From: Dissulfurispira thermophila
GTDB taxonomy: Bacteria > Nitrospirota > Thermodesulfovibrionia > Thermodesulfovibrionales > Dissulfurispiraceae
Assembly (NCBI RefSeq): GCF_014701235.1
Contig: NZ_AP022873.1
Location: 2,170,001 to 2,234,000 of the forward strand
Direction: 5' to 3'
DNA: 64,000 nt
Below are positions 43,804-51,915 of the stretch, one piece after another. The translations under genes were made by a program, and so were the position numbers. The notes under the pieces were generated by a model. It made no database searches. It had not been told where the DNA came from and worked only from the letters and a program-made list of their open reading frames with translations. Every line of letters starts with the position of its first letter. The stretch's first letter is position 1.

Positions 43804-45187
43804 ATCTTCTTAATATTTCCCCTGCTGCTATTACCCCTGAAGCCGATGCATGAATAAGTCCTCTGCTAACACCTGCCCCATCACCTATAGCAAATAAATT
43901 CTTTATCTCTGTTTCAAGGGCATTTGAAAGTTTAATTTGCATGGAATAAAATTTCACTTCGACCCCGTAAAGGAGCGTGTGGCGAGAATTAATGCCTGGA
44001 GCAATTTTATCCATAGCCTCAAGCATTTCCATAATATCAGAGAGATAACGATATGGAAGGACAAAGCTTAAGTCTCCCGGGGTTGCATCTTTTAATGTTG
44101 GCTCAACTATTCCCTTTGATATCCTCTCATGGGTTGAGCGTCTTCCCTTTAAAAGATCACCTAATCTCTGAACAATGACTCCTCCGCCAAGAAAATTAGC
44201 AAGCCTTGCAATATAAGTGCCGTATGATATTGGTTCATCGAATGGCTCTGTAAAAAATGTGCTTACAAGGATTGCAAAATTTGTATTATTTGTCTTTCTT
44301 TCTGCATAGCTGTGACCATTCACAGTCCATATATCCTTTATATGCTCTTTTACTACCTCTCCATATGGATTAACACAGAATGTCCTTACCTTGTCATCAA
44401 ATTTCTTTGAATAAAATATTAACTTTGGCTCATAAGTAATGCTCGTAAGAGGCTCAAGCACAGGAGCCGGCACCTCAACCCTTACCCCAATATCCACAGG
44501 GTTCTTAAGCAGTGTCAGTTTGAGCCTTCTGGACTCTGTTTCAAGCCACCTGGCTGATGCCCTTCCGGGTGCAAGGATAACATAATCAGAAAATATCTCG
44601 TGTCCATCTTTAAGTTTTATGCCAACTGCTTTTTTCTTTTCTACAAGTATATGCTGAACATCTGTATTAAACATTGTCGCAATTTTTCCATTAACAATGT
44701 CTCTCATCTTCTTCAGCACATCCCTGCATCTGTCTGTGCCTATATGCCTTATCTTTGAAGGAATGAATGTAAGGTCATTCTTTGCTGAGATGTCTTTTAT
44801 TCTCAAAATATCTTTTTCATCTCCCCCATAAAGCTTCTCAGGAGCACCAAATCTTACATATATGCTGTCAACATAATCTATTAATGATTGTAAGACGTTT
44901 ATGTCTATATATCTCGAAAGAAATCCTCCTATCTCCGGCGAAAGGTTGAGCTTTCCGTCACTAAATGCACCTGCACCACCCCATCCGCTTACAAGGTCAC
45001 ACTCAGGGCATGACATGCACGGTACTCCCTGTATATCCATTGGGCATTGTCTTTTGTCAATGTCTTTTCCTTTCTCTACAATAAGGATTTTCAGTTCAGG
45101 TGCCTTTCCTATAATCTCCAGTGCAGAAAATATTCCAGCAGGTCCGGCACCAACAATAATGACATCGTATTTCATGACTGTTTCCAA
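43790..45187 (-). CDS. FAD-dependent oxidoreductase (COG2509-like)
   Basis: A 465-residue flavoprotein with an N-terminal dinucleotide-binding motif YDVIIVGAGPAGIFSALEI, a Cys-rich loop (CPMDIQGVPCMSCPECDLVSG WGGAGAFSDGKL in two adjacent parts), and a C-terminal FAD motif LFAIGDGAGVSRGLIHASASGVIAA. Such proteins are common in anaerobes, and their substrates are not established. It is translationally coupled to surE (16-bp overlap) and pcm (14-bp overlap). Confidence 0.85.
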   Translation of the reverse strand: METVMKYDVIIVGAGPAGIFSALEIIGKAPELKILIVEKGKDIDKRQCPMDIQGVPCMSCPECDLVSGWGGAGAFSDGKLNLSPEIGGFLSRYIDINVLQSLIDYVDSIYVRFGAPEKLYGGDEKDILRIKDISAKNDLTFIPSKIRHIGTDRCRDVLKKMRDIVNGKIATMFNTDVQHILVEKKKAVGIKLKDGHEIFSDYVILAPGRASARWLETESRRLKLTLLKNPVDIGVRVEVPAPVLEPLTSITYEPKLIFYSKKFDDKVRTFCVNPYGEVVKEHIKDIWTVNGHSYAERKTNNTNFAILVSTFFTEPFDEPISYGTYIARLANFLGGGVIVQRLGDLLKGRRSTHERISKGIVEPTLKDATPGDLSFVLPYRYLSDIMEMLEAMDKIAPGINSRHTLLYGVEVKFYSMQIKLSNALETEIKNLFAIGDGAGVSRGLIHASASGVIAAGEILRRYGRV

Positions 45188-45927
45188 ATCTTTTTTAAAT
45201 ACTCCAGTGCCTCATAATTAGTTAGATCAAGATGAATCGGCGTTACAGAGACATAATTATCAAGCACTGCCTGAATATCCATATCCTCTCCGTGCTCCCA
45301 GTAAGGCTTTCCACCACCAATCCAGTAATGCTTATCACCCCACGGAGAATATATTTCTTGTATAGCACTGTCATACACCCTTTTACCCTGCCTTGTAATC
45401 TTTATTCCATTAATCATATCCCTTTTCTGTGCATTAGGAACATTTACATTAAGAAGTGTATCATATGGCAGAGACTTATCAAGAATATATCTACCAATTT
45501 CAACAGCAAAAGAGGCAGCAGTCTCATAATGAAATGGTTTATCACCTACAAGAGAGATGGCAAATGATGGCACACTCAAAATAGTCCCTTCTATTGCAGC
45601 AGAAACAGTACCTGAGTATGTTATATCATCCCCGAGATTTGCACCTCTATTTATTCCTGATGCAACAAGGTCAGGCCTTTTCGGCAATATCTTATGAATA
45701 GCAAGGGCAACGCAATCAGTTGGTGTGCCGTTTACACTGAAGACATTTTCACGAAGTTCCTCGACTTTTAACGGCCTGTGGAGCGTGAGCGCATGGCCTA
45801 CTGCACTCCTTTCCCTGTCAGGTGCAACAATATATGCATCGCCTATTTCCTTCATTGCCTTAAAAAGGGCAATTATTCCCGGTGAATGGACACCGTCATC
45901 GTTTGTAACAAGAATAAGAGGGGTCAT
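45172..45927 (-). CDS. surE: SurE, 5'/3'-nucleotidase
   Basis: A 251-residue metal-dependent nucleoside monophosphatase of stationary-phase survival. The N-terminal signature LVTNDDGVHSPGI holds the metal-binding DD, then APDRERSAVGHALTLHRPL and GINRGANLGDDITYSGTVSAA. Normal length. It is followed by the overlapping FAD gene and pcm in the same direction. Confidence 0.97.
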   Translation of the reverse strand: MTPLILVTNDDGVHSPGIIALFKAMKEIGDAYIVAPDRERSAVGHALTLHRPLKVEELRENVFSVNGTPTDCVALAIHKILPKRPDLVASGINRGANLGDDITYSGTVSAAIEGTILSVPSFAISLVGDKPFHYETAASFAVEIGRYILDKSLPYDTLLNVNVPNAQKRDMINGIKITRQGKRVYDSAIQEIYSPWGDKHYWIGGGKPYWEHGEDMDIQAVLDNYVSVTPIHLDLTNYEALEYLKKIWKQS

Positions 45928-45939
45928 GAATTAAGTTTA

Positions 45940-46935
45940 TCACATCATACAAGGTAATCCCATAGCATCTCTTACAAGCTTCATTGTCTCCTCAGCCACT
46001 TTTCCTGCCTTTTCAGATCCTTTTTGGGCAATTTCCAATACAGAATCAGGATTTGAAATCAACTCATTCCTCTTCTTCCATATCGGCTCCATATATGCAA
46101 AGACATTTTTTATAAGAATCTTCTTACAATCGATGCAGCCTATACCTGCAGTTTTACAACCGTGTGCTATTTCATCAAGCTCTTCTTTTGAAGAGAATAT
46201 TTTATGAAGATGATAAACAGGAGATAGCTCGGGCTCTCCTTTATCTGTTCTTCTTTTTCTTGCTGGGTCTGTCATCATTGTCCTTATCTTCTGTTCGACA
46301 ATTTCAGGGGAATCGCTCAGATATATAGCATTATCATAACTCTTTGACATCTTTCTACCATCAAGTCCAAGAACCTTTGGAAATTCTGTAAGTAAGCCTT
46401 CAGGTTCAGGAAAGACCTCTTTATAGAGATAATTGAATCTCCTTGCAATTTCTCTTGATATTTCAAGATGTGGAAACTGATCAATCCCAACAGGTACAAA
46501 CTTTGCTCTATAAATGATTATGTCAGCAGTCTGTAAAACTGGATAACCAAGAAAGCCGTATGTTGAAAGGTCTCTATCTTTTAATTGCTCTTGTTTTTCT
46601 TTATATGTTGGAACCCTTTCAAGCCAGCCAATCGGGGTAATCATCGACAAAAGGAGGTGAAGTTCTGCATGTTGAGGAACCATAGATTGAATAAAGATTG
46701 TTGATTTGTCGGGATTTAGACCTGCAGCAATAAAATTTATCAGCAAATCATTTGTATTTTCTTTTATCGAAGCCGGATTTGCATAGCCTGTTGTAAGCGC
46801 ATGCCAGTCAGCGACAAAATAAAAACAGTCATATTTATCTTGAAGGTCTACCCAGTTTTTTAAAGCTCCCACAAGATTTCCTAAATGAAGTTTTCCGCTT
46901 GCCTGCATGCCGCTAAGCACACGCTCTCTATTCAT
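45940..46935 (-). CDS. trpS: TrpS, tryptophanyl-tRNA synthetase
   Basis: A 331-residue class I synthetase. The HIGH-type motif is SGKLHLGNLVGALKNW, and the KMSKS motif is GLDGRKMSKSYDNAI. GIDQFPHLEISREIARRFN is also typical. A Cys cluster (CKTAGIGCIDCKK) is present in the C-terminal domain, as in FeS- or zinc-containing TrpRS forms; metal content is inferred. It is 10 bp downstream of the site-2 protease gene. Confidence 0.97.
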   Translation of the reverse strand: MNRERVLSGMQASGKLHLGNLVGALKNWVDLQDKYDCFYFVADWHALTTGYANPASIKENTNDLLINFIAAGLNPDKSTIFIQSMVPQHAELHLLLSMITPIGWLERVPTYKEKQEQLKDRDLSTYGFLGYPVLQTADIIIYRAKFVPVGIDQFPHLEISREIARRFNYLYKEVFPEPEGLLTEFPKVLGLDGRKMSKSYDNAIYLSDSPEIVEQKIRTMMTDPARKRRTDKGEPELSPVYHLHKIFSSKEELDEIAHGCKTAGIGCIDCKKILIKNVFAYMEPIWKKRNELISNPDSVLEIAQKGSEKAGKVAEETMKLVRDAMGLPCMM

Positions 46936-46945
46936 GATTCCTCCA

Positions 46946-47614
46946 TTAAATCATATCAATCAATCCCAGAAACAATTTTACCAATGGCATTATTATATAA
47001 CCTGCCATGCCTGTCATCACAAGTATCAATATAATAATCATCCCAAACGGCTCAAGCCTTCCGATGGCATTCGCCTGTCTCTCTGGCAGAAAACCCATTA
47101 AAACTCTCCCACCGTCAAGAGGTAGAATTGGCATCAAATTAAAAGATGCCAGTATCACATTTATGGTTACGCTTGCAGTGAGCATCATTACCAGTGGTTT
47201 TATCACCTTTACCACTATATCTTCGGATACAAAGGCAGATGCAGGGATCATCGCATATTTCAAAACCAATACGCTTAAAATGGCAAGCAGTATATTTGTG
47301 GCAGGGCCTCCTGCTGCTGATATTGCCATATCACGCCTTGGATTTTTGAAATTGTGTGGATTTATTGGGACAGGTTTTGCATAGCCGAATACAAACTGTC
47401 CATTTGTAACAACAAATAAGAGTAAAGGCATGATGATTGTGCCAAACATGTCAATATGGGCTATTGGATTCAATGTCAGTCTGCCCAACATCTTTGCAGT
47501 AGGGTCTCCGAGTTTGTAGGCAACAAAGCCGTGGGCAACCTCATGCAGTATGATGGCTATGAGAATCGGTACAGCAGTAATCGCAATCTGTCTTATTATA
47601 TGTGCAAAATCCAA
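46946..47614 (-). CDS. Site-2 protease family (M50) membrane metalloprotease
   Basis: A 222-residue polytopic protein with zinc motif HEVAHGFVAYKLGD (HExxH), GGPATNILLAIL and the third zinc-ligand segment FNLMPILPLDGGRVLMG. This is the short form without PDZ domain often found next to trpS in many bacteria (FtsH-unrelated, substrate unknown). It is the first gene of the trpS-surE-FAD-pcm string. Confidence 0.93.
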   Translation of the reverse strand: MDFAHIIRQIAITAVPILIAIILHEVAHGFVAYKLGDPTAKMLGRLTLNPIAHIDMFGTIIMPLLLFVVTNGQFVFGYAKPVPINPHNFKNPRRDMAISAAGGPATNILLAILSVLVLKYAMIPASAFVSEDIVVKVIKPLVMMLTASVTINVILASFNLMPILPLDGGRVLMGFLPERQANAIGRLEPFGMIIILILVMTGMAGYIIMPLVKLFLGLIDMI

Positions 47615-47648
47615 GTCATTACCCCGGGTAAAACTATCAGAAATGAAA

Positions 47649-47665
47649 TAAGTTGTTCCAACTTA
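47649..47665. other. Perfect 17-bp inverted repeat
   Basis: TAAGTTG-TTC-CAACTTA lies between the metal ATPase gene and the site-2 protease gene, 35 bp before the latter on the minus strand. It could be an operator for the protease operon. No T-run follows on the minus strand, so a terminator is less likely. Confidence 0.45.
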
Positions 47666-47705
47666 ATTTGTTATTATCCCAAATCATACAGATAAAATGC
47701 AAAGA

Positions 47706-49796
47706 TTACTTAAGAAGTCTCAATGAATTTAAGAATACAAGCACATCGGGCATCACATGGGCAACTGCTGCCATTGCAGGAGAAAGGATACCCGTTGAGG
47801 CAAGGGCGATGCCGACTAAATTAAAGATTATTCCAACTGCAAGATTTTGCTTTATTATGCTGAAGGTCTTTCTTCCAATCATCACCGCCTCGGGAATCTG
47901 CTTCCACTCATCCCGCATCAATGCCACATCCGATGCCTCGATTGCAGCATCAGAGCCAACTGCGCCCATTGCTATCCCAACATAAGCCCGGGCAAGAGCA
48001 GGTGCATCGTTTATACCATCGCCCACCATCAGGACTTTTCTGCCGCTTGATTCTAAATTCTTTATGGCCTCAAGCTTGTCTTCAGGCAGTAGTTGTGCCA
48101 TAACATTTTTAATCCCGAGAGATGATGCGATAGCATTGGCTGTTCGGGGATTGTCGCCTGTGAGCATAATAGGATCATCGAAGCCAAGCCTTTTCAGAGA
48201 TGCTATAGCCTCGATGCTTTCTTCCCTTATAATATCCGCTACGCATATAACTCCGCAGAGTATGCTATCATGGGACAAAAGGAGAGCTGTCTTTCCTTCC
48301 TCCTCTTTCTCAATAATATATTTTTCTATACCCTCCGAAAGTATAATGTTTTTGTCTCTGAGCATCTCCCTGCTGCCAACGATTATTGTTTTGTCATTTA
48401 CAACAGCCTGAATGCCCATTCCAGGAATAACTTTATATTGCTCAGGCTCAGGAACAGCTACTCCCATCTCCGATGCCTTTTTAATTATCGCCTTTGCAAG
48501 GGGATGATCTGAATACCTCTCCACTCCTGCAGCGTATGAGATTATCTCTTTATCGTCATGCTCTGCAAAGCCCTTTATGTTTGTCACAACAGGGTCTCCC
48601 ATTGTGACTGTCCCTGTCTTGTCCATAACTATAGTATCCACTTTTGCAAGGGCCTCGAGATATCGCCCTCCTTTTATGATGATGCCCCTCTTTGCAGCCT
48701 TGCCCATACTCGCTACAACTGCAAGGGGCGTTGCTATGGCAACTGTGCATGGACAGGCAACAACAATGACAGCAATGGCATTTGTTATCTTCCATGTAAT
48801 TAAAAATGTAAGCACAGAAATGGCGAGTATAGCAGGAGTAAAGTATGCTGCGAATTTATCTGCTACCCTCTGGACTGGCGCCTTTGATGATTCTGCCTCC
48901 TCGACAAGCTTTATAATCCTCGCATATGTTGTGTCCTGTCCTGTATGCGTAACCTTTATGAATAAAACACCCAGTTGATTGATGGTTGCTGCATATACTA
49001 TGTCTCCTTCTTTTTTCTCCACAGGTATTGATTCACCTGTAATAGTCGCCTGATTTACAGAACCCCTGCCAGAGATTATAACCCCTTCAACAGGTATTTT
49101 CTCTCCCGGTTTGACAACTACAATATCGCCTTTCTTTACTTCTTCAACAGGAATTTCTACTTCTGTGTCACCTATCTTCACTCTCGCTGTTTTGGGAGCC
49201 ATGTCGATTAGGTCCTTTATGGCCTTTCTTGACTTCTCCATGGTAAAGGAATCGATGAATTCGGATATAAGCATAAAAAATGCTATTATTGCAGCAGAGC
49301 GGAATTCTCCTATGACTGTAGCAGCAACAACGCCCAGAGCCATGAAGACATTGGCAGTAATAGCCTTTTCTCTCAAGTCTATATATGCATGTTTTATAAG
49401 TGGATAACCTCCGACTACAATGGCAATTATTGAAAAAATATCGATTGGTGAAAGCCTCTTTGTTATCCCGGTAAGACTCAGTACAATCAGGAGAAACACA
49501 AATCCTATCCTCAATAAATCAAATGTCCGCTCACCTTTTAAGAAATTTTTTTGGAGAGCTTCTTCCTTTTCTGTTAAGACTTTGTATCCCAAACTATTAA
49601 TTGCATCTATTATTAATTTTTCCTTGATTAAGAAAGGATCAAACTGCACATCTGCTTTCTCAGCGCCGAGATATACTGTAATACCTTTAACCCCTTCATG
49701 ACGCATCAGCACCTTTTCTATCTTCTCTGCACAGGCTGCACAGTCAAGTCCTTTTACTGTAAGACTAATTGTTTTAACGTCTCCAAGTTTAGTCAT
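47706..49796 (-). CDS. Heavy-metal P1B-type ATPase (Zn/Cd exporter likely)
   Basis: A 696-residue membrane pump. The N-terminal HMA domain has GLDCAACAEKIEKVL (CxxC); the actuator has ATITGESIPVEKKEGD; membrane helix 6 carries VVACPCTVAIATPLA (CPC); phosphorylation site is DKTGTVTMGD; ATP binding VERYSDHPLAKAI (the HP motif), and GDGINDAPALARAYVG hinge. The last helix lacks a clear copper signature. Zinc or cadmium is inferred from the regulator just upstream, which has SmtB-type metal sites. The start overlaps the regulator by 8 bp. Confidence 0.92.
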   Translation of the reverse strand: MTKLGDVKTISLTVKGLDCAACAEKIEKVLMRHEGVKGITVYLGAEKADVQFDPFLIKEKLIIDAINSLGYKVLTEKEEALQKNFLKGERTFDLLRIGFVFLLIVLSLTGITKRLSPIDIFSIIAIVVGGYPLIKHAYIDLREKAITANVFMALGVVAATVIGEFRSAAIIAFFMLISEFIDSFTMEKSRKAIKDLIDMAPKTARVKIGDTEVEIPVEEVKKGDIVVVKPGEKIPVEGVIISGRGSVNQATITGESIPVEKKEGDIVYAATINQLGVLFIKVTHTGQDTTYARIIKLVEEAESSKAPVQRVADKFAAYFTPAILAISVLTFLITWKITNAIAVIVVACPCTVAIATPLAVVASMGKAAKRGIIIKGGRYLEALAKVDTIVMDKTGTVTMGDPVVTNIKGFAEHDDKEIISYAAGVERYSDHPLAKAIIKKASEMGVAVPEPEQYKVIPGMGIQAVVNDKTIIVGSREMLRDKNIILSEGIEKYIIEKEEEGKTALLLSHDSILCGVICVADIIREESIEAIASLKRLGFDDPIMLTGDNPRTANAIASSLGIKNVMAQLLPEDKLEAIKNLESSGRKVLMVGDGINDAPALARAYVGIAMGAVGSDAAIEASDVALMRDEWKQIPEAVMIGRKTFSIIKQNLAVGIIFNLVGIALASTGILSPAMAAVAHVMPDVLVFLNSLRLLK

Positions 49797-50061
49797 ATTC
49801 TTCTACATGCCGTAAGCATTCGCTAAAAAGATTGGTTATATGCTCATCATCAAGGGGATAGAAGACCATCTTCCCTTCTTTCCTGTTCTTTACAAGCCGC
49901 ATGTTTCTCAGTATTCTCAACTGATGGGAGACTGCAGACTTTGTTGCACCCAAAAGATTGGCAATGTCACATATACAGAGTTCCTCTTGCGACAATGCAA
50001 AAATTATCTTTGTCCTCATAGAGTCTCCGAGAACTTTAAAGGTCTCTGCAAGACGCTGCAT
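49789..50061 (-). CDS. SmtB/ArsR-family metal sensor for the ATPase
   Basis: A 90-residue winged-helix repressor. It has a helix-3 metal motif ELCICDI and recognition helix GATKSAVSHQLRILR. The C-terminal helix DDEHITNLFSECLRHVEEYD has the Asp-x-His and His-x2-Glu spacing of the zinc site of SmtB/CzrA (Asp104, His106, His117, Glu120). Having both sites suggests a Zn/Cd/Pb sensor. It presumably controls the overlapping P-type ATPase gene. Confidence 0.92.
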   Translation of the reverse strand: MQRLAETFKVLGDSMRTKIIFALSQEELCICDIANLLGATKSAVSHQLRILRNMRLVKNRKEGKMVFYPLDDEHITNLFSECLRHVEEYD

Positions 50062-50095
50062 AGTAGTCTCATGCTCTATCTTAATTCATAAGACA

Positions 50096-50776
50096 TCAGA
50101 GGAAATAAGGGCATTTAGTCTCTCTGCAGCCATGAGGATGCTTGAGACTGTGGTTGCAGACAACATCTTTTCCTAAAAACAAATTAATTCCCAGACGCTC
50201 CCTTAAGTAATCAACTGCTACTTCTAAGGATGTCCTGACATATGCCTTACAACAACTTGGCCCTGTTATCTCAGTAATTGCCATTGAAACCCTTGTAACT
50301 GCTTCCATGGTTATTCTCTGCTCTTCGTCCTTGCCACATTTTGAGCCTGTTAGCACTGCAAAGCACGCCCCGATGCCCGGAGTAATACCACATACGCCTG
50401 TAAGGCCACAATATCCACCTATTGCCTGTTTCTCTGCACGGCTAAAAACCTCCTTTATTTCTTCATTGGTAATCCCTTTAGAACCATCATTTTTAATGGC
50501 AGCCATCAATGCCCCGCCAGCGATATATGCATGCTGGCATCCAAGCATCGGAAGCATGGGATAACTCATCATCAGTTCTGATATTTCGACAGGGTCTTTT
50601 GATTTAGTGCTGAAGGCGATATCCTCAATTATCCCCATTGCATCTCTGTTGTGGCATATATCGCATATGTAATGCCTGTTCGGACATCTGATATGTCCAC
50701 GCTCTATTTTCCCGCAATATGAGCAGGTTAAGTCACAGGCATGGTCGAGGTATTCGAGAGTCGAGCTGCAGACCAT
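50096..50776 (-). CDS. DUF5714 protein (Cys-rich, function unknown)
   Basis: A 226-codon frame with an N-terminal zinc-ribbon-like part (VCSSTLEYLDHACDLTCSYCGK, then CPNRHYICDICH) and a Cys-rich body (GCQHAYIAGGALMAAIKN; GGYCGLTGVCGITPGIGACFAVLTGSKCG; GPSCCKAYVRTSLEVA), typical of DUF5714. The first Met at 50776 follows the first expected zinc Cys: in the same frame the preceding codons read TEHC before MVC. The true start therefore may lie upstream, where only non-standard codons occur before an in-frame TGA (50852-50854). The gene is in the same direction as the metal sensor and ATPase. Confidence 0.85.
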   Translation of the reverse strand: MVCSSTLEYLDHACDLTCSYCGKIERGHIRCPNRHYICDICHNRDAMGIIEDIAFSTKSKDPVEISELMMSYPMLPMLGCQHAYIAGGALMAAIKNDGSKGITNEEIKEVFSRAEKQAIGGYCGLTGVCGITPGIGACFAVLTGSKCGKDEEQRITMEAVTRVSMAITEITGPSCCKAYVRTSLEVAVDYLRERLGINLFLGKDVVCNHSLKHPHGCRETKCPYFL

Positions 50777-50780
50777 GCAA

Positions 50781-50872
50781 TGCTCGGTCTGGATGGAATT
50801 CCGAGCAAAACTCTGAATTGGCTGGTGCTGCCCGGCACCGGAGGAGGGCTGTCAACAGCCACCGTTTTTTAT
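50781..50872. ncRNA. GC-rich structured region between DUF5714 and ubiX genes
   Basis: Three consecutive hairpins can form on either strand: TGCTCGG-N13-CCGAGCA (50781-50807), GGTGC-N6-GCACC (50824-50839) and GGCTG-N4-CAGCC (50847-50860). On the plus strand the last is soon followed by a T-run (50865-50870). The region is far more GC-rich than its surroundings. It could be a cis-regulatory RNA or terminator upstream of ubiX, or a leader of the DUF5714 gene on the minus strand. I do not recognise it as a known riboswitch. Confidence 0.4.
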
Positions 50873-50924
50873 TTCCCTACTTTCATCCATAACATAATTT
50901 TAACATTTTTAGTATACTAAACTT

Positions 50925-51548
50925 ATGAAAAAGTATATCCTTGCCATCACTGGCGCAAGCGGCTCCATATTCGGCGTAAGACTCCTTGAAGAACTCCTTA
51001 AGGTTGCAGAAGTTCATCTTGCAATATCAGCAAATACATTTCCCATAATTAAAGACGAGACAGGCATTGACTGGACAAAAGGAAAAAGGTCAGGGGTCAA
51101 GGATCAAAGGTCAAAGCAAAAAAGAACACAAGACACAATTAGAAAATATTTCAAAACAGAGAGGCTCTTTTTCTATGAAGACAAACAGATAGAGGCGCCA
51201 ATAGCGAGCGGTTCATTTAAGACGGACGGGATGCTTGTTGTACCATGCTCCATGAAAACCCTTTCAGGCATTGCCAATGGATATGCAAACAATCTCATTG
51301 AAAGGGCTGCTGATGTTGTGATAAAAGAAGGCAGGCCCCTTCTTCTTTCTCCGAGGGAAATGCCTTTTAGTGCAATACATCTTGAAAATATGCTGAAACT
51401 TGCTCGACTCGGCGTAAAAATAGCCCCACCTATTTCTGCCTTTTATCATCAGCCAAAGAGTCTGGATGATATGGTAAACTTTATTGTTGGAAAAATATTA
51501 GATGTCTTTGGTGTCCAGCACTCGTTATTTAAAAGGTGGGGTAATTAA
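50925..51548 (+). CDS. ubiX: UbiX, flavin prenyltransferase
   Basis: A 207-residue enzyme producing prenylated FMN, the cofactor of UbiD-type decarboxylases. The flavin-binding opening is AITGASGSIFGVRLLEEL, then GSFKTDGMLVVPCSMKTLSGIANGYANNLIERAADV and LLSPREMPFSAIHLENM. Residues about 54-66 are encoded by heptamers (51088-51122), a hydrophilic insertion in a loop before RKYFKTERLFFYEDKQ. No ubiD is in the window. Confidence 0.95.
   Translation: MKKYILAITGASGSIFGVRLLEELLKVAEVHLAISANTFPIIKDETGIDWTKGKRSGVKDQRSKQKRTQDTIRKYFKTERLFFYEDKQIEAPIASGSFKTDGMLVVPCSMKTLSGIANGYANNLIERAADVVIKEGRPLLLSPREMPFSAIHLENMLKLARLGVKIAPPISAFYHQPKSLDDMVNFIVGKILDVFGVQHSLFKRWGN
51088..51122. repeat. Heptamer array inside ubiX
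   Basis: Five units in phase: GGTCAGG, GGTCAAG, GATCAAA, GGTCAAA, GCAAAAA. They encode RSGVKDQRSKQK within a surface loop. Confidence 0.93.
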
Positions 51549-51600
51549 GCATATGATTTATCTCATATATTCACTATATCTCTTTTGCTAAAATAAAGTT

Positions 51601-51849
51601 ATGAAAGAGAGTTGCCCGGGAAGCAAAGAAATAAGAAATCCTTACCCTGAAGAGCTAACCTGCGCATATTGTATGCACAAAAACGAGATATGGACAGATG
51701 AGCCTGATACTGTGTGCAAGCAATGTGGGAAAACCATAACCAGAGACATGAAGCCTTCGTGCCTGCAGTGGTGTCCCGCAGCTAAGGAATGCGTCGGTGC
51801 TGAGAAATATGAGAGATTAATGAAAAAACTCAGCGAACAAAGCTCTTAA
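51601..51849 (+). CDS. Small Cys-rich zinc-ribbon protein
   Basis: An 82-residue protein with ten cysteines-rich spacing: LTCAYCMHKNEIW, then VCKQCGKTI (a two-knuckle zinc ribbon), and CLQWCPAAKECVG. Similar small proteins occur in anaerobes, and I know of no function. It lies between ubiX and hemH, all on the plus strand, with ATG directly after TAAAGTT and no clear SD. Confidence 0.75.
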   Translation: MKESCPGSKEIRNPYPEELTCAYCMHKNEIWTDEPDTVCKQCGKTITRDMKPSCLQWCPAAKECVGAEKYERLMKKLSEQSS

Positions 51850-51915
51850 GACCAGCTTCTTAAAAACAGGTTGAGGTTGTTGAATTTTTCGCTCTAATTC
51901 AGTATCCTTAACTTT

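Noticed and set aside
48556-48978. Several open frames opposite the P-type ATPase gene, one Cys/His-rich
   Set aside because: They are shadows of the ATPase codons; the Cys/His richness comes from the reverse reading of the ATPase sequence.
50852-50854. Selenocysteine at the in-frame TGA upstream of the DUF5714 gene
   Set aside because: No start codon context or selenocysteine insertion element can be recognised, and the family is not known to me to use selenocysteine.
50781-50872. Signal recognition particle RNA or a known riboswitch
   Set aside because: The conserved SRP loop sequence and the conserved cores of TPP, cobalamin, c-di-GMP, fluoride and ZTP riboswitches are not visible.
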